DNA of 64,000 nt from JAIFWN01 sp049304015 (GTDB lineage: Bacteria; Patescibacteriota; Minisyncoccia; Phycocordibacterales; Zambryskibacteraceae). A program made the position numbers and the translations under genes. The stretch spans positions 1 to 64,000 of the forward strand of contig JBAQNS010000016.1 of the NCBI GenBank assembly GCA_049304015.1, read 5' to 3'. Of this stretch, positions 56,101 through 63,646 are shown piece by piece. The notes below the pieces were generated by a model that worked only from the letters and a program-made list of their open reading frames with translations, was not told where the DNA came from and made no database searches. Position 1 is the stretch's first letter, and each line of letters opens with the position of its first letter.

Positions 56101-57107
56101 TATATAAACAACTCACTCGTTTTGTAAATTTTCTTTCAGAAAAGGAAGCTAAGCTTGTTTATAAAAAATATAAACCAAAAATAGTTTCTATTGTTGGTTC
56201 AAACTATGTAGCTCCTGCGAGCTACGCTGTTTTTACTGCACTGTCAAAATTTTATTTTGTGCGTCAGGGTGGGCAAAATCCACACCTTTCAATTTTGGGT
56301 TTTGAAAATAATCAAAATAATTTTTGGGAATGGATTTTAATTTTAACCGAAGGATTGGCCCTCATAATCTTACCCAATCATTATCCTGAATGGCTCATAG
56401 TAGAATCAAAGTTTGATGGGGCTGATTATTTTGTTCTTGTTGATGAACAAAGCAGCCTAGTTACCAAAGACTATGGGGTGGTTTATGGAGAAAATAGTTT
56501 ACCTAAGGGGATGACCTTTAAAATTCTTGATAAGAATGAGGAATATCCAGTATATATAGAGAGTACTATTGGTGAAGCACAAATACGTCCTATACTGAAG
56601 GCTTTTGATTTGTGCTTAACCTTAGGAATCCAGTCTTCAGTGTTGGCCAAAGCTTTTAGTGATCTTCATGAACCCAATGATAACTATATGAAATTAGTTG
56701 CTGGTATAAGGGGAAGTATGATAATTGATGATACCCACGACGCTTCCACTGAGTCACTAATCGATGGGATAAAAACATTAGGAAGTTTAGATAAACCAAA
56801 GAGAAGAATTGCTGTCTTAGGAGATATTTTAATATTAGATAGGTTCTCTATTGAAGAGCACAAGAAAGTGGGCCAAGAAGTATCTGATAAAATAGATATT
56901 TTGGTGACAGTGGGGATTAGAGCTAGAAATATAACCGAGGAGGCTCTTAATAATGGTTACCCAGAATCTAGAGCTTTTCAATTTGATGAAGCTGAGGAAG
57001 CCGGAGATTTCATCCAAAATTTAATAAGAGAGGGAGATGTGGTCTACGCGAGTGGTGCTATGGGCATGCATGTAGAAAAAATAGTTGAAGCAATAAAATA
57101 TGAATAA
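56097..57107 (+). CDS. MurF-like protein without the ATP-binding P-loop
   Basis: The position after ftsI is where murE or murF normally stands, and parts of the 336-residue protein fit MurF: a central IIDDTHDASTESLIDGIKTL (family DDTYNANPxS), AVLGDILILDRFSIEEHKKVGQEV (family LGDMLELG...H), TVGIRAR and VYASGAMGMHVEKIV (family KGSR-x-M-x-x-E). The N-terminal P-loop (GxxGKT) is replaced by VGSNYVAPAS, and the protein is about 100 residues short of normal. Ligase activity is doubtful. It could be a non-catalytic relative or a ligase with a changed nucleotide site. It overlaps msrB by eight bases. Confidence 0.72.
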   Translation: MIYKQLTRFVNFLSEKEAKLVYKKYKPKIVSIVGSNYVAPASYAVFTALSKFYFVRQGGQNPHLSILGFENNQNNFWEWILILTEGLALIILPNHYPEWLIVESKFDGADYFVLVDEQSSLVTKDYGVVYGENSLPKGMTFKILDKNEEYPVYIESTIGEAQIRPILKAFDLCLTLGIQSSVLAKAFSDLHEPNDNYMKLVAGIRGSMIIDDTHDASTESLIDGIKTLGSLDKPKRRIAVLGDILILDRFSIEEHKKVGQEVSDKIDILVTVGIRARNITEEALNNGYPESRAFQFDEAEEAGDFIQNLIREGDVVYASGAMGMHVEKIVEAIKYE

Positions 57108-57456
57108 ATTAACCGAAGAAGAGAAAAAAGTCATAATAGACAAAGACACAGAAGCACCGTTTGTTGGAGAATATGTGAACAATAAGGAAACTGGTGTATA
57201 TGTCTGCAGACAGTGCGAGGCGCCACTTTATAACTCAAAGGATAAATTTGAATCAGATTGTGGTTGGCCAAGCTTTGATGATGAGATACCTGGTGCTATA
57301 CACAAGAGTTTGGATGCAGATGGTTTGAGGACCGAGATTACTTGTGCGAATTGTGGTGGGCATCTAGGGCATTTGTTTGTGGGTGAGCAATTAACTCCAA
57401 AGAATGCAAGGTACTGTGTGAACTCCATCTCTATGAAATTCATCCCAGGTAAATAA
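57100..57456 (+). CDS. msrB: peptide methionine-R-sulfoxide reductase
   Basis: Repairs oxidised methionine (R form). The 118-residue protein has the zinc CxxC pairs (VCRQCEAPLY; CANCGGHLGH), SDCGWPSFDDEIPG, and the catalytic Cys106 in RYCVNSISMKF. It starts eight bases inside the MurF-like gene and msrA follows after one base, so both repair genes ride on the division cluster transcript. Confidence 0.96.
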   Translation: MNKLTEEEKKVIIDKDTEAPFVGEYVNNKETGVYVCRQCEAPLYNSKDKFESDCGWPSFDDEIPGAIHKSLDADGLRTEITCANCGGHLGHLFVGEQLTPKNARYCVNSISMKFIPGK

Positions 57457-57457
57457 A

Positions 57458-57943
57458 ATGATTAAAAAAGCATATTTTGCAGGTGGATGTTTCTGGGGCT
57501 TGGAGGATTTAATCCGAAAGCAACCTGGAGTTGTTTCTACTAAGGTGGGATACACAGGTGGGCAGGTGGAGAATCCTACTTATACAAACCATGAAGGTCA
57601 CGCAGAAGCAGTGGAGATAGAATACGACGCAGAGAAAACATCGTACTGGAAACTTCTAGATTTCTTCTTTCAAATTCATAATCCAACTACTTTGAATCAG
57701 CAGGGGAATGATATGGGCACTTCGTATCGGTCAGCTATTTTTTATCAAAATGAAGAAGAAAAAACTGAGGCCGAAAAATTTATAAAGATAGTCGATGATT
57801 CAAAGCGCTGGCCTAAACCAGTGGTCACCTCACTTGAGCCATTTACTAAGTTTTATTTGGCCGAAGATTATCATCAAGATTATCTACAGAAGAATCCAAA
57901 TGGCTATACCTGTCATGCCATTTGGTTTGATAGTTATTTATAA
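57458..57943 (+). CDS. msrA: peptide methionine-S-sulfoxide reductase
   Basis: Repairs oxidised methionine (S form). The 161-residue protein starts with the active-site motif AGGCFWGLE (Cys11) and has the family segments VGYTGGQVENPTYTNHEGHAEAVEIEYD, LNQQGNDMGTSYRSAIFY and FYLAEDYHQDYL. It follows msrB by one base. Confidence 0.97.
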   Translation: MIKKAYFAGGCFWGLEDLIRKQPGVVSTKVGYTGGQVENPTYTNHEGHAEAVEIEYDAEKTSYWKLLDFFFQIHNPTTLNQQGNDMGTSYRSAIFYQNEEEKTEAEKFIKIVDDSKRWPKPVVTSLEPFTKFYLAEDYHQDYLQKNPNGYTCHAIWFDSYL

Positions 57944-57951
57944 TAAATTGT

Positions 57952-58023
57952 GACCCTACAGAGAATCGAACTCTGATTTGATCCTTGAGAAGGATCCGTC
58001 CTAACCGTTAGACGATAGGGCCT
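57952..58023 (-). tRNA. tRNA-Glu (anticodon CTC)
   Basis: On the minus strand: acceptor GCCCTAT/GTAGGGT-type pairing with G-U, D arm CGTCTAACGGTTAGGACG, anticodon arm GATCC-TTCTCAA-GGATC giving CTC, T arm CAGAGTTCGATTCTCTG. It has no encoded CCA and is convergent with msrA. Confidence 0.92.
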
Positions 58024-58092
58024 AGAACGCCAGAATAGCTTTAAATTGAGCATTTTTCAAGAGTTCATCTTGTTGTGTATAATGTGTTTGTC

Positions 58093-58479
58093 ATGCTAGA
58101 AAAAATAATTATTAATTTGTTCGCCGGTCTATTGGTTGGTTATGCACTCGAGTTTTCATATAGATCTTATAAGGCCCAAAGGATTATATGGCCAAAGTTT
58201 GTGAACTATCAGATGTATGGTTTAACTGCAGTTTTCTTGGTGGTTTTATCATCGTTTAATATCCCATTATTTTTTAAATTAGTATCAGTTTTACTATTTA
58301 CTTTTTTTATTGAATTAATCACTGGTATTTTGTATATAAAATCAAAAGGAGTAAAAGCGTGGGACTATTCAGATGAACCATATAACTACAAGGGAATCGT
58401 GTGCCCATATTACTCAACACTTTGGTTTGCCATAGCCACATTTTATTATTTTCTAGCCATTCCTAATTTTCATTTTTAA
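58093..58479 (+). CDS. membrane protein resembling the CmpB/type IV ABC-permease family (PF06541-like)
   Basis: The 128-residue protein has four predicted spans and the motif WDYSDEPYNYKGIVCPYYSTLWF, which resembles the conserved W-D-Y...N-x-x-G-x-I/V-C end of the putative ABC-transporter type IV family. No ATPase is adjacent. TATAAT (58078-58083) ends 9 bases before the ATG at 58093; a GTG at 58084 is a weaker choice. The Ogt-like gene follows after two bases. Confidence 0.68.
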   Translation: MLEKIIINLFAGLLVGYALEFSYRSYKAQRIIWPKFVNYQMYGLTAVFLVVLSSFNIPLFFKLVSVLLFTFFIELITGILYIKSKGVKAWDYSDEPYNYKGIVCPYYSTLWFAIATFYYFLAIPNFHF

Positions 58480-58481
58480 AT

Positions 58482-58733
58482 ATGACTTTTAAAGAGAAGA
58501 TTTATAAATTAGTACAGACGATTCCTAAGGGGCAGGTGATGACTTATAAGGAAGTGGCGAAAAAGGTTGGGCATCCAAAAGCTTATAGAGCAGTGGGTAA
58601 TATTTTGGGCAAGAATGTAGACAAGAATGTGCCTTGCCACAGAGTGATTAGAAGCGATGGCAAAATAGGAGGCTATAGAGACGGCAGTGCCTTCAAAATC
58701 AAGAGACTTCAGGATGAAGGTTATCTCAAATAG
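58482..58733 (+). CDS. alkyltransferase-like/Ogt DNA-binding domain protein
   Basis: The 83-residue protein is only the C-terminal, helix-turn-helix domain of O6-alkylguanine-DNA alkyltransferase: IPKGQVMTYKEVAKKVGHPKAYRAVGNILGKN followed by PCHRVIRSDGKIGGY. The acceptor cysteine (Cys52) is present, unlike in typical alkyltransferase-like (Atl) proteins where it is replaced, so it might act as a minimal alkyltransferase. Confidence 0.88.
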   Translation: MTFKEKIYKLVQTIPKGQVMTYKEVAKKVGHPKAYRAVGNILGKNVDKNVPCHRVIRSDGKIGGYRDGSAFKIKRLQDEGYLK

Positions 58734-58749
58734 GTTATAATAAATCCAT

Positions 58750-61500
58750 ATGGCAAATGAATCTGGATCTTTTTCTAATCCACACGAGGAGCTCGCATAT
58801 TTGCGCTCAAAAGTTTTAGAGACGGAGAAACGTTTGGAGCGATTTGGGGTGAATAAACCCAGAGAAGAAATAGTGAAGAGTTCTATAGAGGATTATAAAA
58901 ATGAAGTTTTGCCCAACCTTACTCCAGCTCATCATGCTGAAGCAGAGAATCAAGCCAGAATGGTGGGTGGACTAGAAGATAAAAGACAACTCGACGAAAT
59001 GATGAAAGTGGCAGAATCCAAAGGAGTGATGAGTGCATTGGTGACTGTGGAGAAGATGAAAGGCTGGAAACTCGAAGATGATTTCCATGATTTTTTGGCT
59101 GATTTAATTGCTCAAGGTTTGCCCTTTAGAGGCTTAAAGGAAACAGGTCCAGAATATAAAGCTCTTCATATGACTCTATATGAAGTAGTTCTACCCAAAA
59201 CAGAAACAAGTGACAAGCCATTTGTAGAAATAGTTAAGAGTATGGAGCAGCTATATGCAGGGTTCCTTTCTATCCCTAGTGCTGAACAAAAAGAAACCGA
59301 TTATATGGTTTTTGAAATGGCTAACCCAGAAGGAGAAGAAGATGCTTCTATTTTTGTTTCTGTGCCTACAGATAGAAAGGTTTTATTTGAGAAACAAGTG
59401 CTTTCTATATTTCCTAATGCGAGGTTAATAGTACGTTCGAAGGATTATAATATTTTCAATTCAACCGGTGTTTCTGTTGGCTCTAGTTTAAAGCTCGCAG
59501 AATCACCAGCCTATCCATTGCTTACTGCTGAATCATTTGGAGAGGACCCAATGAATGTTATTTTAAGCTCCTTTGCCAAGATTTCTAAATTTGGTTCAGG
59601 AGCTGCTCTGCAAATAGTTTTTAAACCAAAAGGCAAGGTTTATACAGAGAAGTTCTCAAGAGCTTTAGAGAAAATAAAAAAAGGAGAAAAACCAAAAGAA
59701 GTCCTCGAGGAAGTTTCGTTTACCAAAGAATTTGGTGGTGCTTTAAAAGATTTTATTTTTTCTTCGAAAGCTAAATCCAAAGATGAGAAAGAAAAAGCTA
59801 AATCTCAAAATGCTCAAATAAACGTGCATATAGTAGAAGCGATTCAAAAGAAACTTGAAAGTCCAACAGTGGAGACAAATATCAGATTAATAGCTTGTGC
59901 CCAAACTGAACCAGAAGCTCGTAGATTGCTCGACAACTTTGAATCAGCCTTTAACCAATTCGAGAACACAGGCAAGAATCATTTTGTTTTTGAGCGCACC
60001 AAAGTGAACAAAGAAAGTGACTTCTATAGAGCTTTTACCTTTAGATTGTTTAGAGAATCAGAAATTACACCTCTAAACCTAAAGGAACTTTCAGCCATCC
60101 TGCATTTCCACACTGAAGCACTGATTGCGAACACCCCACTCACTCAGAATAAAGCCAAAGCGTCGCCAGCTCCACATGGTCTTATAAATGCCGGTACCTT
60201 TATTGGGGTTAATAATTATCAAGGTCATGAGACCTCTATTTATATGAGTGCCGAGGACAGATTAAGACATTTCTATGTTGTTGGACAAACAGGCACAGGA
60301 AAGTCTGTCTTTTTAAAGAATTTGATTATGGAGGATATACGACGTGGAGATGGGGTGTGTTTTATTGATCCTAACGGTTCAGATGTCCAAGATATCCTTG
60401 CTCAGATACCCAAAGAAAGAATGGAAGACGTGATTTATTTTGATCCTGCTTATATAGAGAGGCCAATGGCCTTAAACATGCTCGAATACGATGGGCGCTA
60501 TCCAGAACAAAAAACGGCCGTAGTGAACGAGCTTCTAGGTATTTTCAATAAACTATTTGATATGAAGACTGCTGGTGGTCCGATGTTCGAATTGTATTTC
60601 AGAAATGCTGTTTTGCTCACCATAGATGATCCAAATGCAGGTGCTAGTTTGGTCGATGTTTCAAGGATTTTCTCCAACAAAGAATACAGAGATCAAAAAA
60701 TCGCTACTTGCAAGAATCCATTGGTTGTAGAGTTCTGGAAGGAAACAGCCCAGAAAGCCGGAGGGGAAGGGAAGCTTGAAAATATGGTGCCTTATATTGT
60801 TTCTAAGTTTGATAACTTCCTTTCAAATGACATCATGCGACCAGTGATTGCACAATCCAAATCAAGCTTTAATTTTAGAGAAGTGATGGATAACAAAAAA
60901 ATTCTTCTTGTTAACCTTTCGAAAGGTCGTCTAGGCGAACTCAATGCGAACTTAATTGGATTAATTCTAGTGGGCAAGATATTAATGGCCGCGCTTTCCA
61001 GAGCAGATAGTCATGGTGTTGATTTCCCTCCATTTTATTTATACATAGATGAATTCCAAAACATTACTAGTGATTCTATTGCTTCTATCTTGTCCGAGGC
61101 ACGTAAATATAAGTTATCACTAAACGTTGCCCACCAGTTTATCAAACAACTCAAAGATGAAATACGTGATGCAGTTTTCGGGAACGTAGGCTCTATGGCT
61201 ATCTTTAGAGTTGGCTCAGAAGATGCAGAATTTTTGGAGAAGCAACTCTCTCCAGTTTTCACTGCCACCGATATCCAAAATATAGATAATCTAAACGCTT
61301 ATGTGAAGATTCTCTCAAACGGCATACCTCAAATCCCATTCAATATTAGTATTAAATATCCTGAAAGAACTGAAGAAGGGAAAAGAAATGCAGAACTACT
61401 CAAACAAATGTCTTATTTGAAATATGGAGGTGATAGAGCAGAGATAGAAGAGGTGATAAGGAAGAAATTTGAAAAGCTTCCAAGACCAGAAATAATATAG
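58750..61500 (+). CDS. VirB4/VirD4-HerA-type T4SS ATPase
   Basis: The 916-residue protein has a long N-terminal region (about 1-480, with helices and an embedded basic linker KAKSKDEKEKAKSQ), then a RecA-like motor: Walker A GQTGTGKS (512-519), VCFIDPNGSDVQDIL, a Walker B-like YIDEFQNITSDSIASILSEARKYKLSLNVAHQFIKQL and a TraG/VirD4-type C-terminal part. This is the type IV secretion/conjugation ATPase commonly seen in candidate phyla genomes. It may power the surface structure of the pilin-like cluster at 7.5-9.7 kb. TATAAT ends 8 bases before the ATG. Confidence 0.85.
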   Translation: MANESGSFSNPHEELAYLRSKVLETEKRLERFGVNKPREEIVKSSIEDYKNEVLPNLTPAHHAEAENQARMVGGLEDKRQLDEMMKVAESKGVMSALVTVEKMKGWKLEDDFHDFLADLIAQGLPFRGLKETGPEYKALHMTLYEVVLPKTETSDKPFVEIVKSMEQLYAGFLSIPSAEQKETDYMVFEMANPEGEEDASIFVSVPTDRKVLFEKQVLSIFPNARLIVRSKDYNIFNSTGVSVGSSLKLAESPAYPLLTAESFGEDPMNVILSSFAKISKFGSGAALQIVFKPKGKVYTEKFSRALEKIKKGEKPKEVLEEVSFTKEFGGALKDFIFSSKAKSKDEKEKAKSQNAQINVHIVEAIQKKLESPTVETNIRLIACAQTEPEARRLLDNFESAFNQFENTGKNHFVFERTKVNKESDFYRAFTFRLFRESEITPLNLKELSAILHFHTEALIANTPLTQNKAKASPAPHGLINAGTFIGVNNYQGHETSIYMSAEDRLRHFYVVGQTGTGKSVFLKNLIMEDIRRGDGVCFIDPNGSDVQDILAQIPKERMEDVIYFDPAYIERPMALNMLEYDGRYPEQKTAVVNELLGIFNKLFDMKTAGGPMFELYFRNAVLLTIDDPNAGASLVDVSRIFSNKEYRDQKIATCKNPLVVEFWKETAQKAGGEGKLENMVPYIVSKFDNFLSNDIMRPVIAQSKSSFNFREVMDNKKILLVNLSKGRLGELNANLIGLILVGKILMAALSRADSHGVDFPPFYLYIDEFQNITSDSIASILSEARKYKLSLNVAHQFIKQLKDEIRDAVFGNVGSMAIFRVGSEDAEFLEKQLSPVFTATDIQNIDNLNAYVKILSNGIPQIPFNISIKYPERTEEGKRNAELLKQMSYLKYGGDRAEIEEVIRKKFEKLPRPEII

Positions 61501-61501
61501 G

Positions 61502-61526
61502 AAAAAGGCAGTCCTAGACTGCCTTT
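61502..61526. terminator. bidirectional intrinsic terminator
   Basis: AAAGGCAGT-CCTAG-ACTGCCTTT lies between the convergent ATPase gene and the 61.5 kb gene, with A and T runs on the outside. Confidence 0.82.
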
Positions 61527-61527
61527 A

Positions 61528-61965
61528 CTAACGATCGTGCTCGCGCTCCCACTTGTCCATCCAACCTTCTCGTGGAGGCTGATTGGCTGGGACTGCGTGT
61601 TCTCCAGATGTGCTGACTTGGGGCTTGTCGCTCACAAACACTTCTTGTGAGTGTTCATCCTCATGAGAACGACGTTTCTTCTCTGCACTCTCCTCACTTC
61701 GTTGAATTAAAACCTTGAGGTCATAATCAACGAACTGCTCTCTCAGATCTGAGATTTCTCGAGGCGACAGGCCTTGTTGAATTCTTATATCCTCAAGTAC
61801 AACATCGAGCGCTTTGTCGTGCGGCATGCGTTTTTCCTTCGCCATTCTACGCATGTCTTGAGCTATTCCGTCGAACAGAGCATTCGGTTCTACAAAAGTA
61901 GGCACTCGCTCCTCCTCTGGTTTTTGCGCGAACGCATCTAGTTGGTCTGGGTTAGATAATACCAT
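61528..61965 (-). CDS. hypothetical charged soluble protein
   Basis: A 145-residue hydrophilic protein with an acidic/basic mixed composition and a disordered tail rich in His, Ser and Pro (KKRRSHEDEHSQEVF; ANQPPREGWMDKWEREHD). No family recognised. A TTGACA stands at 61986-61981 on this strand, but the ATG at 61965 is so close that transcription would begin inside the gene. A GTG at 61905 has a GAGGAGG box five bases upstream and would give 125 residues with a proper leader. Composition is GC-richer than its neighbours, like the other cassettes. Confidence 0.6.
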   Translation of the reverse strand: MVLSNPDQLDAFAQKPEEERVPTFVEPNALFDGIAQDMRRMAKEKRMPHDKALDVVLEDIRIQQGLSPREISDLREQFVDYDLKVLIQRSEESAEKKRRSHEDEHSQEVFVSDKPQVSTSGEHAVPANQPPREGWMDKWEREHDR

Positions 61966-61987
61966 ACTAATTAGTTAGTTTGTCAAG

Positions 61988-62437
61988 TTAAGCAAATACT
62001 TCATCTATAATTTTTTTAACTAGAGCACCATCAGCTTTGCCTTTGAGTTCTTTCATAATGCCACCCATGAATTGATTCTTAGTGCTTGGGTCTGGATTAA
62101 TTTCTGTCTTCTTTGTATTTATAAAATTTCTTATCTCATCTTCAGTCATCTGGGTGGGTAGCATGGCTTCAAGGACAGATAGCTCTGCCTTCTCTGCATC
62201 TGCAAGGTCAGTGCGTCCACCTTTGGTAAATTGTTCTATAGAATCCTTGCGTTGTTTAACTTGTCGCCCGATGATTTGGAGTGCATCTTCATCAGAAAGA
62301 GCTTCATCTGGTTTGCGTTTTTTGGCCACTAATTCATTAGTAAAGGCACTAATTAGGCCTCGTAGCACTCCTAATCTGACTGTATCTTTTGCTAACATGG
62401 CGACCTTTATTTGGTCTCTAATATCTGTTTGTATCAT
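61988..62437 (-). CDS. yqeY: GatB/YqeY domain protein
   Basis: The 149-residue protein has the YqeY layout: IRDQIKVAMLAKDTVRLGVLRGLISAFTNE, IIGRQVKQRKDSIEQFTKGGRTDLADAEKAELSVLEAMLPTQMTEDEI and GGIMKELKGKADGALVKKIIDE. It resembles the tail of GatB and is thought to act on tRNA-linked processes. TATCAT ends 6 bases before the ATG on this strand, so the mRNA is probably leaderless. Confidence 0.93.
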   Translation of the reverse strand: MIQTDIRDQIKVAMLAKDTVRLGVLRGLISAFTNELVAKKRKPDEALSDEDALQIIGRQVKQRKDSIEQFTKGGRTDLADAEKAELSVLEAMLPTQMTEDEIRNFINTKKTEINPDPSTKNQFMGGIMKELKGKADGALVKKIIDEVFA

Positions 62438-62460
62438 GGGTTTATGATAACATATTGAAT

Positions 62461-62523
62461 ATGTCCATAGCAGTTCTCACCGCCATAGTTCTCCTCGTGG
62501 CTTTATATTTTTGGTTAAGGTAA
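62461..62523 (+). CDS. possible 20-residue membrane peptide
   Basis: ATG at 62461 to TAA at 62521 reads MSIAVLTAIVLLVALYFWLR, a single hydrophobic helix with a basic end. It lies in the gap between divergent yqeY and rmuC, 18 bases before the rmuC start. A CATATT box stands four bases upstream. No direct proof of translation; the composition is the only support. Confidence 0.35.
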   Translation: MSIAVLTAIVLLVALYFWLR

Positions 62524-62541
62524 ATCTGATATAATATATTT

Positions 62542-63597
62542 ATGTCAGCAACAATTGTTGGTCTAATTATACTTATTGGGCTTGTGATTTTTTTAATTTG
62601 GAAGATTAGTCAGAAGCCAGAAAGTACAGACAGCAAAGGCTTAGACCTCCTTCTCCAACAAATCAACGAACTTTCTCGTACCATGGATCACAAGATGAGT
62701 GAGTCTAATAAAATGATGAACGAGTCAGTCAGGAATCAATTTGGTGAATCAGCCAAGCTTATCCGAGAGGTGACTGAAGGATTGGTGAAGCTTGATGAGA
62801 CTAACAGACAAGTGGTTTCCTTTGCTGACCAACTACAGTCTTTAGGTGATATGTTAAAAAACCCAAAACAGCGCGGAGTATTGGGTGAGTATTACTTAGA
62901 GACACTACTTAAGAATACGATGCCGGCAGGAAGCTTTGAGATGCAATATGAATTGGGTATGAGCGAAGATGGTTCCCGTTTGATTCCAGATGCCATAGTG
63001 AGAGTGAAAGATAAAATTATCCCTATTGATTCAAAATTCTCACTTGAGAATTACAACAAACTTGTTGAGGAAAAAGATCCTGTACAGAAAGAAAAGTTAG
63101 AAAAGTTATTTGTTCAAGATTTAAAAAATAGAATTGCTGAAACTTCTAAATATATTCAACCGAGTATGGGGACCATGGACTTCGCTTTTATGTTCATCCC
63201 TCACGAAGCGATTTATTATGACCTAATAGTGAACAAAATTGGTGCCCTTCAAGAGGAAACAGAAAGTTTAATTCAACGAGCGGCTTCAAAATACAAAGTT
63301 ATTATCGTCTCCCCAACTTCTTTTCTTGCCTATCTTCAAACCGTGATGCAAGGTTTAAGGGCTCTCCAAATCGAAGAGAAAGCTCAAGAGATAGTGAAAA
63401 AGGTGAGTGATTTAGGCAAACATCTAAAGAGCTATGAGGAATATTATATGAAGCTTGGAAATACCCTTGGGACAGCAGTAAACCACTACAATAGTGCAGG
63501 CAAGGAGCTTTCTAAGGTAGACAAGGATGTGCTCAGAATAACCGGCACTTCAGCCGGTATAGAGACAGTAGTTGTGGATAAACCAAGCCTAGAATAG
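62542..63597 (+). CDS. rmuC: DNA recombination protein RmuC
   Basis: The 351-residue protein has an N-terminal membrane span (about residues 3-22), a coiled coil (about 30-90), and the RmuC nuclease-like domain: KNPKQRGVLGEYYLETLLKN, LIPDAIVRVKDKIIPIDSKFSLENY, MDFAFMFIPHEAIYYDLI and VIIVSPTSFLAYLQTV. RmuC limits DNA inversions in E. coli. TATAAT ends 6 bases before the ATG. Confidence 0.95.
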   Translation: MSATIVGLIILIGLVIFLIWKISQKPESTDSKGLDLLLQQINELSRTMDHKMSESNKMMNESVRNQFGESAKLIREVTEGLVKLDETNRQVVSFADQLQSLGDMLKNPKQRGVLGEYYLETLLKNTMPAGSFEMQYELGMSEDGSRLIPDAIVRVKDKIIPIDSKFSLENYNKLVEEKDPVQKEKLEKLFVQDLKNRIAETSKYIQPSMGTMDFAFMFIPHEAIYYDLIVNKIGALQEETESLIQRAASKYKVIIVSPTSFLAYLQTVMQGLRALQIEEKAQEIVKKVSDLGKHLKSYEEYYMKLGNTLGTAVNHYNSAGKELSKVDKDVLRITGTSAGIETVVVDKPSLE

Positions 63598-63646
63598 GCT
63601 TTTTCCCTTGCCTTTTGGGGATATATCTGTAGAATATAGTCCCTAT

